Part shown: piece after piece, positions 25,421 through 34,679 of the stretch
How positions within the stretch are numbered: position 1 is the first letter of the stretch
How the letters are laid out: each line of letters begins with the position of its first letter
NCBI GenBank assembly: GCA_964342695.1
Contig: CAYFFV010000011.1
Coordinates: 1 to 64,000, forward strand
DNA from: CAYFFV01 sp964342695
Lineage (GTDB): Bacteria > Acidobacteriota > Vicinamibacteria > Vicinamibacterales > UBA8438
Reading direction: 5' to 3'
Length of the DNA: 64,000 nucleotides
Notes under the pieces: generated by a model
What the model saw: only the letters and a program-made list of their open reading frames with translations
The model's database searches: none
Told to the model about the DNA's origin: nothing
Made by a program: the position numbers and the translations under genes

Positions 25421-26788
25421 TTAATTGTTTGCTTCCATGACCTTTTTAGCGGCCACCCTCTTTTTATATTCGTCGTCATCAATATAGTAGTAACTCACCC
25501 ATGCAAAAGACATCTCATCAATTGTCCGTTGGCCATAGACAACATTATTTCGATGATCGGGATTTACGCGAAGCGTCTCAGAATTATCGTGCCATGTAGA
25601 TATGTGGATAATTGTTCCGGGAGGCAACACCGGTGCCGCATCCTCTGAATAGTTATAAACAAGATGCCAATTAAATCTCCACTGCGGAACACAGTTTAGG
25701 GTCACCTGATGCATTAACGGTGCCGGCGCATTTCCTGTGGATTCTTCAAGCACGTTTCCTTCTTCATCAGTCTGAGGAATGATCGCCTCAATGCACTGAG
25801 CTTGCCCTCGTGTGTGCAAGTGCGGTTGAAATGCCGTAACCACCGCTGGTTTCGTAAGCATCGTATATCCATCTGTGCGAACTCCCTTTTCACCAGCTGG
25901 AATCAAGAGATCGTCATCATCTCCCATATGCTGACTAACCAGCTGATATTTTGGCACATAGCCTTCCGGATACAACTTTAGCCCGACATGAACCATCACT
26001 GGAATCTCTTCACCGTAAGGATGCAGGTGCAAACCAAACCGAATCTGGGTTCCCGCTTTTATCAGACGACCCGTATTATCGTCAAAAATATCTCCGTTTT
26101 TACCAACAGCATATTCGTTGAGAAAATTACCCTTTGCAAGGGTTTCATCAAACTCTGTCATGGTCGTCACAACATGATGCACGACCTCCAAACTATCTGG
26201 GGCTGGCTTTACCTCTACTGCCTTTATATATCGATCTGTGGTTAACCCAGAATCTGCGAAAACGTTAGGGAACGCATCTGGACCCTCTGCCGGCAACATA
26301 TACGGTTCCGGCATAGACACAATCATATCTGGCTCACCAATTTGCCATTCATTCGGCCCCATAAACTCTCGTGGCGGGGGGGCGTCCTCCGGGTTTCCTT
26401 TCAGCGCACCACTCTCCACCCATTGCTGTATCGTTGCGATTTCCTCATCCGTCAAAGATGGGTCATCTTTAAAGTCCTGAATACCAATCCTTCTGTCAAC
26501 GTACCAAGGCGGCATCTCACGCGTTTCGACATATCGTTTAATCGATCGAGCCCACGGTCGAACGTCCTCATAGGAAATAAGCGACATAGGTGCAATAGCG
26601 CCAGGCCGATGGCAACTCTGACAGCTCCGCTGAAAAATAGGCAAAACATCCTTGGTGAATGTCAACTCCTCACCCACAGCGCCAGCTGTCTCTGCCGACA
26701 CCGATAAGGATGCCATCAAAACAAGCGCCAAGAGACCACCGATGGCGACGCCCGTCACCGTTTTAGATCTAAAACAATGATTTCTCAC
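25421..26788 (-). CDS. Exported cytochrome c fused to a PHM-like type II copper monooxygenase fold (copy A)
   Basis: A 455-residue protein with a signal peptide (to about residue 32). An N-terminal haem c domain has CQSCH at 56-60 and a probable axial Met92 in REMPPW. The C-terminal two-domain fold carries the ligand pattern of peptidylglycine/dopamine monooxygenases: HH at 204-205 plus His in HLHPYG (about 254-256) for one copper, and HLH at 323-325 plus Met426 in IDEMSFAW for the other. I infer an oxygenase or oxidase fed by its own haem. The GTG at 26788 was chosen because a near-perfect GGAGGTG precedes it; the longer frame to 26833 lacks one. Copy B is at 34680-36041. Confidence 0.8.
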   Translation of the reverse strand: MRNHCFRSKTVTGVAIGGLLALVLMASLSVSAETAGAVGEELTFTKDVLPIFQRSCQSCHRPGAIAPMSLISYEDVRPWARSIKRYVETREMPPWYVDRRIGIQDFKDDPSLTDEEIATIQQWVESGALKGNPEDAPPPREFMGPNEWQIGEPDMIVSMPEPYMLPAEGPDAFPNVFADSGLTTDRYIKAVEVKPAPDSLEVVHHVVTTMTEFDETLAKGNFLNEYAVGKNGDIFDDNTGRLIKAGTQIRFGLHLHPYGEEIPVMVHVGLKLYPEGYVPKYQLVSQHMGDDDDLLIPAGEKGVRTDGYTMLTKPAVVTAFQPHLHTRGQAQCIEAIIPQTDEEGNVLEESTGNAPAPLMHQVTLNCVPQWRFNWHLVYNYSEDAAPVLPPGTIIHISTWHDNSETLRVNPDHRNNVVYGQRTIDEMSFAWVSYYYIDDDEYKKRVAAKKVMEANN

Positions 26789-26792
26789 AATA

Positions 26793-26799
26793 CACCTCC
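26793..26799 (-). promoter_or_regulatory. Shine-Dalgarno deciding the GTG start of haem/copper protein copy A
   Basis: On the minus strand GGAGGTG lies 4 bases before the GTG at 26788 (6 bases counted from GGAGG). It falls inside the longer open frame that begins at 26833, so the shorter start is preferred. Confidence 0.75.
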
Positions 26800-26866
26800 C
26801 CCAATTAGGGAATAAGACTTGATGTTCACTCATAAGTATAAAACGTCCTTCGGCACCGTATCAACG

Positions 26867-28222
26867 CTACAAATCTGACAAGTAATTGAGACGACCAGTA
26901 CTATCACCTAGCTTCTCAGCCGGAACACCCATTTTATCCAGGAGAGTAAGCCAAAGATTAGTCACTGGGATGTCATTTGCAAATTTCACATGGCCCACCG
27001 CAGAGAGACCTACGCCGCGCCCCCCCAGCACCGCAATGGGAAGATTGTCATGAAAGTGCGTGTTACTGTCACTAATTCCCGCACCATAAACTAGCATCGA
27101 GTGATCAAGCAAGGACCCGTCTCCATCAGAAATCCCAGCCAACTTGTCAGCCAAATAAGCAAACTGTTCCACATGAAATCGATTCAGCTTGCCTAAGTCA
27201 TCAATTTTTCGAGCATCATTCTCATGATGTGAAAGAGGATGATGAGAATCAGAAATACCGATCTCTGGATAAGGGCGACTACTGACCTCCCGACCAAGCA
27301 TAAAGGTGCTAACACGCGTAAGATCAGTCTGATATGCAAGTGCGAGCAAATCAAACATTAATTTCGCATGCTCATCAAAGGCCTGTGGAATTCCAGCTGG
27401 CTGCTGAAAGAGAGGCATTTCGCGACCACTTTGTTCTTCCGCTTTTTGGATACGCCTCTCCACATCGCGTACGGACTCTAAGTACTCACCAAGTTTAGCT
27501 CGATCAGTCGCTGCGAGCCTTCCGTTCAATCTCTTAGCTTTTTCCGTGACCGAATCAAGTATACTCTTGTCCCTTTCTATTCTCTGTAACCGTGCGACAG
27601 GATCTGTGCTCGCAGCAGTTCCAAACATTCGTTCAAAAACAGCTCTCGGATCATTCGCCATTGGCAAAGGCGTACTAGGCGTCCGCCATGCGATCGTGTT
27701 CGTGTACGCACACGCATAGGTCCCATCGCAGGCCCCAAGTAATTCAACGGACTCCAACGCAAGCTCAAGGGAACCCAACTGAGTCTCCTTCCCCAGCTCT
27801 TGTGCGGCAATCTGATCCGCCGAAATACCCGCCTGCACATCCGCCGCAGACGTTCGCTTTATATGCATTCCCGTCAAATAAGTTCCTGCTGCCCTTGCAT
27901 GATCTCCACCACCCTCCCCTGGGTGCGGATATGCCTGCATCGCTGCGAGCCCGCTTAACACTGCAAGTTGATCCTTGTACGCGATCAACGGTTCTAATGT
28001 TCGGGGAAGATGAAATCGTGGACCCTCTAAAGCCGGCAACCAATATTTCATAGCCATTCCGTTTGGCACATAAAAGAAACCTAGGCGTTTTATCGGAGAA
28101 GCCGCGGTTCTGCTCATTGCTGTCATCGCCGGCACCATATCATCAAGAAAAGGCAATGCGATTGTCGCGCCGATACCGCGAAGGAAACTTCTCCGCCGCA
28201 TATGTCTCTTAGTTATTATCAT
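26867..28222 (-). CDS. DUF1552 domain protein, exported (twin-arginine-like signal)
   Basis: A 451-residue protein. The N-terminus has MRRRSFLRGIGATIALPFLD, a Tat-like signal. The body matches DUF1552 with FYVPNGMAMKYWLP, AAGTYLTG, SLELALE and the conserved SDSHHPLSHH segment. DUF1552 is alkaline-phosphatase/sulfatase-like (DUF1501-related) and commonly paired with DUF1592/DUF1587 cytochromes in Planctomycetota, Verrucomicrobiota and Acidobacteriota. The function is not established. It overlaps the upstream DUF1592 gene by four bases, so the pair is co-translated. Confidence 0.88.
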   Translation of the reverse strand: MIITKRHMRRRSFLRGIGATIALPFLDDMVPAMTAMSRTAASPIKRLGFFYVPNGMAMKYWLPALEGPRFHLPRTLEPLIAYKDQLAVLSGLAAMQAYPHPGEGGGDHARAAGTYLTGMHIKRTSAADVQAGISADQIAAQELGKETQLGSLELALESVELLGACDGTYACAYTNTIAWRTPSTPLPMANDPRAVFERMFGTAASTDPVARLQRIERDKSILDSVTEKAKRLNGRLAATDRAKLGEYLESVRDVERRIQKAEEQSGREMPLFQQPAGIPQAFDEHAKLMFDLLALAYQTDLTRVSTFMLGREVSSRPYPEIGISDSHHPLSHHENDARKIDDLGKLNRFHVEQFAYLADKLAGISDGDGSLLDHSMLVYGAGISDSNTHFHDNLPIAVLGGRGVGLSAVGHVKFANDIPVTNLWLTLLDKMGVPAEKLGDSTGRLNYLSDL

Positions 28223-30699
28223 GACTGCGGAACCCTTCTCATCTGAAACGGCACACTTTTAACAATCCCCGTCAAAAGGCTTGACCATTTATAATCGAAC
28301 ATCGCTGCATCTCGCACAATCGTACGGATATAAGAGGCGTCACCGTAATTTACCCCTCGACCAAGCGCATACGTGAGCAACTTCTCTGTCACCGTTGTCA
28401 CAAATTCTTCTTGGCGACCTAGCAGTGCCTGCCGAAACTCCTCTGGCCCCTCTATTCTCGATCCGTCTAACAATCTCGCGCTCGCGTCAATTTCCACGCC
28501 TCCATCTACCTCACGCCAGCGCCCCACCGCATCAAAATTTTCAAGCGCAAATCCAAGAGGATCCATTCGAGCGTGACAGCTAGCACAAACCGGATTCGCG
28601 CGATGTCGCTCAAGCCGTTCTCGGACCGTCGAAGGACGATCACGATTCCCCTCTTCCAAGGATGGAACATCCGGTGGCGGAGGCGGCGGTGGAGCTCCTA
28701 AAATATTTTCCAAAACCCATTTTCCACGAAGCACGGGAGAGGTCCTGTTCGGATAGGATGTAACAGTCAAAATGCTGCCATGACCGAACAAGCCATGCCT
28801 GCGTGAATCCTTTAAAGCAACTTTACGAAAATGATTACCATACACATTATCAATCCCATAATGTCTAGCTAGTCTCGAATTGAGAAAAGTGTAATCCGCC
28901 CTGAGAAGATTTAAGACACTCTGATCTGATTTGAACTGGTCCGCAAACAGCAGCTCAGTCTCATTAGCCAATCCCCGCCGAAGGTTTTCATCAAAAGACG
29001 GGAAGAGTGCTCGATCGGGCTCTGAAAAACGTACATTTCGAGTCAACAACCACTGACTCGCAAAATCTTTAATCATTTCTGTAGCCTTGGCATCACTCAA
29101 CATGCGAGCTATCTGCTTTTCAAGCACCTTTTCATCGCGTAACTGCCCCGCCTCAGCTAGAGCTAGAAGCTCGTCGTCTGGAAGAGTGTTCCACAAAAAA
29201 AACGATAGCCGCGAGGCTAACTCAACATCACTCAAGGGATAAACGCTCCCCGGCGGTAATCCGGAAGGATCATGCTCGATACGAAATAAAAATTCGGGAT
29301 CAACTAATAAGCGTTCCAGAGCAACTTGAATTCCACTCTCAAAAGAGCCACCAAGTCGCTCTTGATCATAAAAGGAGAGCAAATCGTCTACGTCATCAAC
29401 AGAGACCGGACGTCGAAACGCACGTCTCGCCAAGGACGACAGAATCTGCTGAGCACAAATTTGCTCCTCACCAAGAGTTTCCGGATAGCAAAGGAATATA
29501 CTGTCTCGACTATCTGTGCGCACAGGCACTTGTCCATTAAAGGGGCCCCTAATTTCCAAAGAACCAACGGTGGGCCCGCCAGACACTCGACCCAAGCCTT
29601 CCGGTACACCTGCATAATTCTCAAAAGATACACCCACTGTTCGAGTTCCAGCTTGAACTTGGATTCGAACCTCTAGGTCATCATCTGCTGAATTCTCATA
29701 AATCTTTCTTCTCAACAAATCAGGACGATTCAGAGGAATCGGTTCCTGATTGTCATAAATTAGACCTTTCAGTTCTTCAACGCCCCCCACTGTAAAACTC
29801 TTGAGCAGTGAACGATCTAATCGAATCTCAAGCTTATCACCTCGATCTAGACCATTAATTCCATACTCACCTACGCGCCCCAACCGAACCTTAAATAAAT
29901 ACTCGCCATCAAGAGGAAAGGCATGCCGAACTGCAAAGCCACCCCGCGACCCAAAACTGAGTCGCTCACTCATTCGCCCTTCCTGCCTCAACCGACGCGG
30001 AACATCGTATCTCGCAATAATCGGACTCACTGTCGGATCTCCCAGTGCTAACCGGCTAATCTTCGTCGCTGCGGCCATATATCGGTCCAGTAAAGCCGGC
30101 GACATAGACAACACATCCGCATTATTATCAAAGCCAAACCCAGAATCATCTGGCGGAAGAAGCGCGCGACCATCAATCTCAAGGTTTAAAAGATCGCGAA
30201 TCGAATTTACGTACTCGGTGCGATTCAGACGATGAACGGCAGGACGCCCCGGATCAGGGCTCGCATTAACGACTTGGTCAAGAGCTTGTGTTAATTCGCG
30301 TGAAAATTTCAGACGGTCCGCATCTCCTGGTGCCGGACGACCGGCAGGAGGCATTTGTCCAGTGGATACCTTGCGTAAAACTTTCTCCCAAGTCTCTAAA
30401 TCATCCTCAATGCGCTCAGGATCAAGATCGCTCGTCTCAAGAACTAGACCAGCGGTTCGTAATTGTTCGTTGTGGCAGGCTACACAATAATCTCGTAGGA
30501 CAGCACCCCGATGCTCATTCTGCCCCTGTTCTTCAGCCGCCTGGAGAGAGGTCGAGACCAACAAGGCCATAGAAGCAATAAAAGCCTTAAAGAAGAGATC
30601 CGAGTGTCTTTTAAAAAGCCCTAATAGTGACCGCATATTTCTCATGAATCTCATACGCCTAATTAGGAAACAGAATGAGTCTACCTCTAACAAACCCAC
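28219..30699 (-). CDS. Exported c-type cytochrome with DUF1587-DUF1595-DUF1592-DUF1588-DUF1585 domains
   Basis: An 826-residue protein. The signal segment is KAFIASMALLVSTSLQA. A first haem motif CVACH lies in a Planctomycete-cytochrome-like N-terminal domain. DUF1587 (HRLNRTEYVNSIRDLL), DUF1595 (ARRAFRRPV), DUF1592 (ELASRLSFFLWNTLPDDELL), DUF1588 with a second CxxCH (CASCHARMDPLGFALE) and DUF1585 (LLTYALGRG) follow in order. A run of seven prolines precedes the second haem motif. It is partnered by DUF1552. The start is uncertain: GTG 30699 has GAGGTG ten bases upstream but gives a 54-residue leader, and ATGs at 30654 and 30645 are alternatives. The function is unknown; probably periplasmic or surface redox. 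Confidence 0.85.
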   Translation of the reverse strand: MGLLEVDSFCFLIRRMRFMRNMRSLLGLFKRHSDLFFKAFIASMALLVSTSLQAAEEQGQNEHRGAVLRDYCVACHNEQLRTAGLVLETSDLDPERIEDDLETWEKVLRKVSTGQMPPAGRPAPGDADRLKFSRELTQALDQVVNASPDPGRPAVHRLNRTEYVNSIRDLLNLEIDGRALLPPDDSGFGFDNNADVLSMSPALLDRYMAAATKISRLALGDPTVSPIIARYDVPRRLRQEGRMSERLSFGSRGGFAVRHAFPLDGEYLFKVRLGRVGEYGINGLDRGDKLEIRLDRSLLKSFTVGGVEELKGLIYDNQEPIPLNRPDLLRRKIYENSADDDLEVRIQVQAGTRTVGVSFENYAGVPEGLGRVSGGPTVGSLEIRGPFNGQVPVRTDSRDSIFLCYPETLGEEQICAQQILSSLARRAFRRPVSVDDVDDLLSFYDQERLGGSFESGIQVALERLLVDPEFLFRIEHDPSGLPPGSVYPLSDVELASRLSFFLWNTLPDDELLALAEAGQLRDEKVLEKQIARMLSDAKATEMIKDFASQWLLTRNVRFSEPDRALFPSFDENLRRGLANETELLFADQFKSDQSVLNLLRADYTFLNSRLARHYGIDNVYGNHFRKVALKDSRRHGLFGHGSILTVTSYPNRTSPVLRGKWVLENILGAPPPPPPPDVPSLEEGNRDRPSTVRERLERHRANPVCASCHARMDPLGFALENFDAVGRWREVDGGVEIDASARLLDGSRIEGPEEFRQALLGRQEEFVTTVTEKLLTYALGRGVNYGDASYIRTIVRDAAMFDYKWSSLLTGIVKSVPFQMRRVPQS

Positions 30700-30766
30700 G
30701 TTTACAAGGTCACCTCAATTGAACTATTGTATCCACAAACATCAAGAAAACCGTAGGTAAAACACT

Positions 30767-32290
30767 ATGTCCTCGAACCATAAAAAGTGGGTGGCGTTAT
30801 TTATATTTTTACTGCTTTTTTTTCTCCATGAATTAAACGCCAATTCTAAGGCGGATCTTGTTGGTGCGGCCGAAAGCCAAGACTGGGCTGAACTGGAAGC
30901 ACTTCTCGAATCGCAAGACGTGAATGGGCAACACAGCGACGGCGCGACAGCCCTTCACTGGGCTGTTCATTGGAATAATCTTGAAATCGTTAAACTTCTT
31001 ATTAACTCTGGAGCGAATGTCAACGCAGCGAACGACCACGGTGTCACACCTTTATTTCTTGCGAGCGAAAATAGAAATATTGCTATCGCGAACAATCTTT
31101 TAGCAGCCGGTGCTGAAGCAACTGCATCTCTACCCGCTCAGCGTGAAACTGTTCTGATGCGCGCTGCTCTCTCTGGCAGCGCAGAGATTACCCTTCGCCT
31201 AATAGAGGCTGGCGCCGATCCCAATGTCGCCACCAGAAAATCTGGACAGACTGCACTAATGTGGGCCATCTCTGAACGCCACATCGATGTGGTTTCAATC
31301 TTACTTGAGACCGATGCTGACATACATGCGGCATCCGTTGGACATTTCACGCCAATAATGTTTGCTGCTCGAGCCGGAAGCGTCGAGATCGCAAAACTTT
31401 TGATACAAAAGGGCGCTACGCCTAACAAAACTACTGAAGGTCCCGCACCTTTAGTGATCGCGATTGAGCAAGGACACGTGCCTATGGCTCGTTTTCTGCT
31501 TGAAGAGGGCGCCGATCCAAATGTTCTGATGGACAACGGCAACAGACCTCTAAGCGCCTCTTTCGCTATCGGAGGACGTCAGCGCGGCTATGATCCTAAT
31601 GCGCCTGTATACGAGCCGCCCGATAAAGAACTCCTTATTCGTGAGCTTCTTGAAAACGGCGCCGACCCTAATGGGCGCCGTGGTGTTCCCCTGCCAGGTT
31701 CCCGCGTTTTTTCGCCAGATGGACAAGCGTCAGGTTTTGACAGAGGCCCGACAGACCCAGACAATTTTGGCGTCTCTCGAAGTTGGACCGATGCCACACC
31801 TTTCTGGGTGGCCGCCCATAAAGCTGACGTCAAGCTGATGAAAATGCTACTTGATGCAGGTGCTGACCCTTCCCTGACAACAGCTGACGGGACCACAGCG
31901 TTAATGGTGGCCTCAGGACTGAGTCACGCAGGCGACAGATATGAAAAGTTCTGGTCCGCAGACTACGCTGCTGATGCCGTTGAATTTCTGATAGGGATCG
32001 GAGCTCCCGTTAATGCGGTGAATAGCGGAGGATTCACTGCCTTGCACGGAGCGGCATTCGTTGGAGCCGACACCGTAACTAAACTTCTTGTAAGACAGGG
32101 AGCAAATATCAATGCACAGGATTTCGCCGGCAGAACAGCTTTCCGCATTGCTCAAGGTCATAAAGGCGGAGGAATGTCATTCGTGTCACGTCCAACAACT
32201 GAGTCTCTGCTCTCGACTTTAGGAGCAGATACCACGCTAGGCCCCCACTTTAATGAAACCGAGCGGGAAGAGGGACTGGCTGTTAGATAA
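30767..32290 (+). CDS. Exported ankyrin-repeat protein
   Basis: A 507-residue protein with a signal peptide (hydrophobic 9-22, cleavage near LNANS). About ten ankyrin repeats follow, recognisable by TALHWAVHWNNLEIVKLLI, GADPNVAT, TALMWAISERHIDVV and TALHGAAFVGADTVTKLL. Two repeats carry insertions. One near residues 265-345 is rich in Pro/Gly/Asp and includes YDPNAPVYEPPDKE and the PGSRVFSPDG segment. The other inserts RYEKFWSADYAA. Ankyrin arrays bind proteins, and export points to a periplasmic or outer-surface partner. It is divergent from the DUF1592 gene, 67 bases away. Confidence 0.88.
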   Translation: MSSNHKKWVALFIFLLLFFLHELNANSKADLVGAAESQDWAELEALLESQDVNGQHSDGATALHWAVHWNNLEIVKLLINSGANVNAANDHGVTPLFLASENRNIAIANNLLAAGAEATASLPAQRETVLMRAALSGSAEITLRLIEAGADPNVATRKSGQTALMWAISERHIDVVSILLETDADIHAASVGHFTPIMFAARAGSVEIAKLLIQKGATPNKTTEGPAPLVIAIEQGHVPMARFLLEEGADPNVLMDNGNRPLSASFAIGGRQRGYDPNAPVYEPPDKELLIRELLENGADPNGRRGVPLPGSRVFSPDGQASGFDRGPTDPDNFGVSRSWTDATPFWVAAHKADVKLMKMLLDAGADPSLTTADGTTALMVASGLSHAGDRYEKFWSADYAADAVEFLIGIGAPVNAVNSGGFTALHGAAFVGADTVTKLLVRQGANINAQDFAGRTAFRIAQGHKGGGMSFVSRPTTESLLSTLGADTTLGPHFNETEREEGLAVR

Positions 32291-32315
32291 TTGATTTCAA
32301 ACCGCCTAAATCGCG

Positions 32316-33254
32316 TTACTCCTTAAAGGCGGCACTCAAGATGTGTTCCATTCCATAGTTGCCCTCGTGGCAGGCATACTCGTAAATAACGTAACTGTCA
32401 TCACGAATCAACGGAATAGCTAGAGTCCAAGGTCTGGTAAAACCGCGGGAATCTTCAATCGTCGCCTGGTAATCGATGGTTTCATGATCAGTGAGTGTAA
32501 AACGTTCGACCACGCGCATGCCTTCCCCGCCCCCTCGGTAGGAACCCAACGGTTGCTGCGTACCAAAAGTCTTGTTCGAAAAATTTGTTACCTCAACGAC
32601 CAACGTATCGCCTTCCCAGCGACCTCTTGAATCACCCCAATATTGTTTAATCGCCTCATTGACTGGAGCCCGTCCATCCAACGGAATAATCCGCATATCA
32701 TGAATAATCTCATAGCGAATGATTACAAAATCTTCCGTTTGCATGATTTCATATGCATTGTTGTATCCCATAGGCGCCATCACCGTGGGAAAACCCTTCG
32801 TGATACATCGGTCCCACAAATCCAAATCTGCCCACGACTCGATGCCGATACCATACTTACTAACGCTCCACTCGTCCGCGGCCTCTTGCATTTCTGCTGT
32901 CACTGGAATGCGTCCGTCTGGAGGATCGATTACTAAAGAGGGCGGGCGAATCTGACGCTCCGTAACCGGTTCATCCCAAACAATATTTACATCTCTGTTG
33001 GGCTCTTGCTCCATCCGTATGGCCTCAGCCCGATCCCTCCGAGCAATATCTTCTTCTGTTAAAACCTCTTTTGGCCTTTCGGCGGGAACACCCATTACGG
33101 CATTACTTGTCCAGACACCTTGAAGATCAGGGTGTCCCCAAGCTGTGCGTGGCGGGTTGAATTCTTCGCCTTGAACAGGACCGGCGACAAGCTCCGTCGA
33201 AGGCAGACCGAAAACCACCAAAAACAACACCGACCAAAAAAATTGTGTTCTCAT
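32316..33254 (-). CDS. Exported protein of the W-G-HPDLQG-W family, unknown function (paralog 1)
   Basis: A 312-residue protein with a signal peptide (about 1-24). The mature start has TAWGHPDLQGVWTS, and the later region has YWGDSRGRWEGDTLVVEVTNF and the C-terminal DYQATIEDSRGFTRPWTLAIPL. This layout is shared with the next gene (PDLSGIWQ, GRWDGDSLVVDVTAF, TYEATIEDPNTYTRPWKISLPL). I recall such proteins as frequent and unassigned in Acidobacteriota. ATG 33254 is preferred to TTG 33269 because GAGG sits 9 bases before it. There is 36 bases between this ATG and the stop of the upstream paralog. Confidence 0.75.
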   Translation of the reverse strand: MRTQFFWSVLFLVVFGLPSTELVAGPVQGEEFNPPRTAWGHPDLQGVWTSNAVMGVPAERPKEVLTEEDIARRDRAEAIRMEQEPNRDVNIVWDEPVTERQIRPPSLVIDPPDGRIPVTAEMQEAADEWSVSKYGIGIESWADLDLWDRCITKGFPTVMAPMGYNNAYEIMQTEDFVIIRYEIIHDMRIIPLDGRAPVNEAIKQYWGDSRGRWEGDTLVVEVTNFSNKTFGTQQPLGSYRGGGEGMRVVERFTLTDHETIDYQATIEDSRGFTRPWTLAIPLIRDDSYVIYEYACHEGNYGMEHILSAAFKE

Positions 33255-33290
33255 ATTATTAGACCTCAACGGCAGGAGCCGTTCGTTCTA

Positions 33291-34109
33291 CTAATCTGGC
33301 TGTTTTCGAAGATGTCCGTAAAGCAATTCTTCTGAAAACTCCACGCATCGAAATTCGAGGAGTTGCATATTCTCTTCGACACGACGATACAGCGGGAGAC
33401 TAATCTTCCACGGACGTGTATACGTGTTTGGATCCTCAATAGTCGCCTCGTAAGTAATATGGTAAGGCGTAACCGGTGTATAACGCTCCACGACATGCAA
33501 TGCGCTACTATGATGGTTGCCTGCACGATCGAGCCATGTTTGCCCGTTAAATGCCGTCACATCAACCACCAAGGAATCACCATCCCAGCGACCGACCGAG
33601 TGTCCCATCCACGTATCGACAGGACTCTCAGGAACTGGGTCCATGTGAATAACACGATTGGCACTCGCGAATTCATAAGCAATTAGGATCTTATTTGTTC
33701 CCTGGACAATTTGAAAAGGGAAAGGCATATACGTCGCTCTTGGCACACCCGGCAAATAACACTTGGCTTCAGGATCCTCTGTACGCCTATTCTCAAAGTT
33801 TGCTTGTTTCTTGGCAACGGCCTCAGATCGGTAAGGAATCATCCCTCCCTCAACAACACCTAAGCCGCCAGGCGCAGCACCAATCGCTCCAGTCTCATCC
33901 GTTCTTGCTCCATACGCAGCATGTGGTTCAACGTCCCAATGAGCCGAACCGACGGCTTGCCAGATACCGCTTAAATCGGGTTGACCGGACGAATTTCGTC
34001 TAATTTCATCTGATTGACCATGCAGTGTGACCGAAAGAGCGACAACACCTAGCCCAACACCTATTACAGAAAATACTTTTACCCTCACACTTTGGCAGAG
34101 ATCCACCAT
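33291..34109 (-). CDS. Exported protein of the W-G-HPDLQG-W family, unknown function (paralog 2)
   Basis: A 272-residue protein with a hydrophobic signal (about residues 10-30, cleavage near LHGQS). Family blocks are GQPDLSGIWQAVG, YRVIHMDP-like and WMGHSVGRWDGDSLVVDVTAFNG, then HVVERYTPV and TYEATIEDPNTYTRPW. The ATG at 34109 has AAGGAGA 9 bases upstream and is preferred to the GTG at 34148. Together with paralog 1 and the DUF6152 and haem/copper genes upstream it forms a co-oriented group, 36041 to 32316. No function can be given. Confidence 0.75.
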   Translation of the reverse strand: MVDLCQSVRVKVFSVIGVGLGVVALSVTLHGQSDEIRRNSSGQPDLSGIWQAVGSAHWDVEPHAAYGARTDETGAIGAAPGGLGVVEGGMIPYRSEAVAKKQANFENRRTEDPEAKCYLPGVPRATYMPFPFQIVQGTNKILIAYEFASANRVIHMDPVPESPVDTWMGHSVGRWDGDSLVVDVTAFNGQTWLDRAGNHHSSALHVVERYTPVTPYHITYEATIEDPNTYTRPWKISLPLYRRVEENMQLLEFRCVEFSEELLYGHLRKQPD

Positions 34110-34210
34110 CGAGTTCAATCTCCTTAAAAAATTGCGCGACACATGCACAAAAAATATTGATTAGTCACAGTCATTTCAAACTGCGAAAAAGAACATCCTG
34201 TTTTCACGAG

Positions 34211-34636
34211 CTATCGCTCCGTTGGATCGCGACCATCTGCAGGAGCGCCAGTTCCCGAAGAACCAACAAACAACTTTGATCCATCTTCGAACGTTATATC
34301 ACGCCCATTTGCCCGCATCGCACCATCTTTTGCCTGATAGCCCTCAACCATGATTGTTATTCCAGGGGGCAACGAATTCTTATTAAATCCTCTCCTCAAC
34401 AGAGCATTAGGAGCACCACCTTCAATCATCCAAGCCTCTGTCGTGCCATCAGGCTTTTCAACATCAATATGAATCCATGAATGTGGGTTGACCCATTCCA
34501 TCTTTGTAACCGTTCCAGTCAAATTTACCGGCATATCAGCATCAAACTCAGCAGAAAATGCATGATGGGCGGTGACCGATACACCTGCCATTAGTCCAAT
34601 CCAAAAACTTATCGCTATCACTCTTGTTACTCGCAT
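34211..34636 (-). CDS. Exported DUF6152 protein
   Basis: A 141-residue small protein with a signal peptide ending before AHHAFSAEFD. The typical DUF6152 sequence includes VNLTGTVTKMEWVNPHSWIHIDV, WMIEGGAPNALLRRGFN and the GYQAKDGAMRANGRDITFEDG segment near the end. The family is exported, small and beta-rich, with unknown role. The paired His at the mature N-terminus and PH motif could bind metal, which is speculation. It lies between the haem/copper gene copy B (43-base gap) and the W-HPDLQG proteins on the same strand. Confidence 0.85.
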   Translation of the reverse strand: MRVTRVIAISFWIGLMAGVSVTAHHAFSAEFDADMPVNLTGTVTKMEWVNPHSWIHIDVEKPDGTTEAWMIEGGAPNALLRRGFNKNSLPPGITIMVEGYQAKDGAMRANGRDITFEDGSKLFVGSSGTGAPADGRDPTER

Positions 34637-34679
34637 CAGATTCTCTCCTATGTCTTAACTATAAAGAAATAACAGACTA

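Noticed and set aside
29801..30235. 144-residue plus-strand open frame inside the DUF1592 gene
   Set aside because: It is antisense to well-conserved DUF1587-region sequence, and has a low-complexity Ser/Arg/Pro composition.
31138..31542. 134-residue minus-strand open frame inside the ankyrin gene
   Set aside because: Repeat-driven antisense shadow; ankyrin repeats lack stops on the opposite strand.
32301..32336. Terminator between the ankyrin gene and the W-HPDLQG gene
   Set aside because: CCGCCT/AGGCGG pair, but the loop is about 19 bases and no T-run follows, so it is weak.
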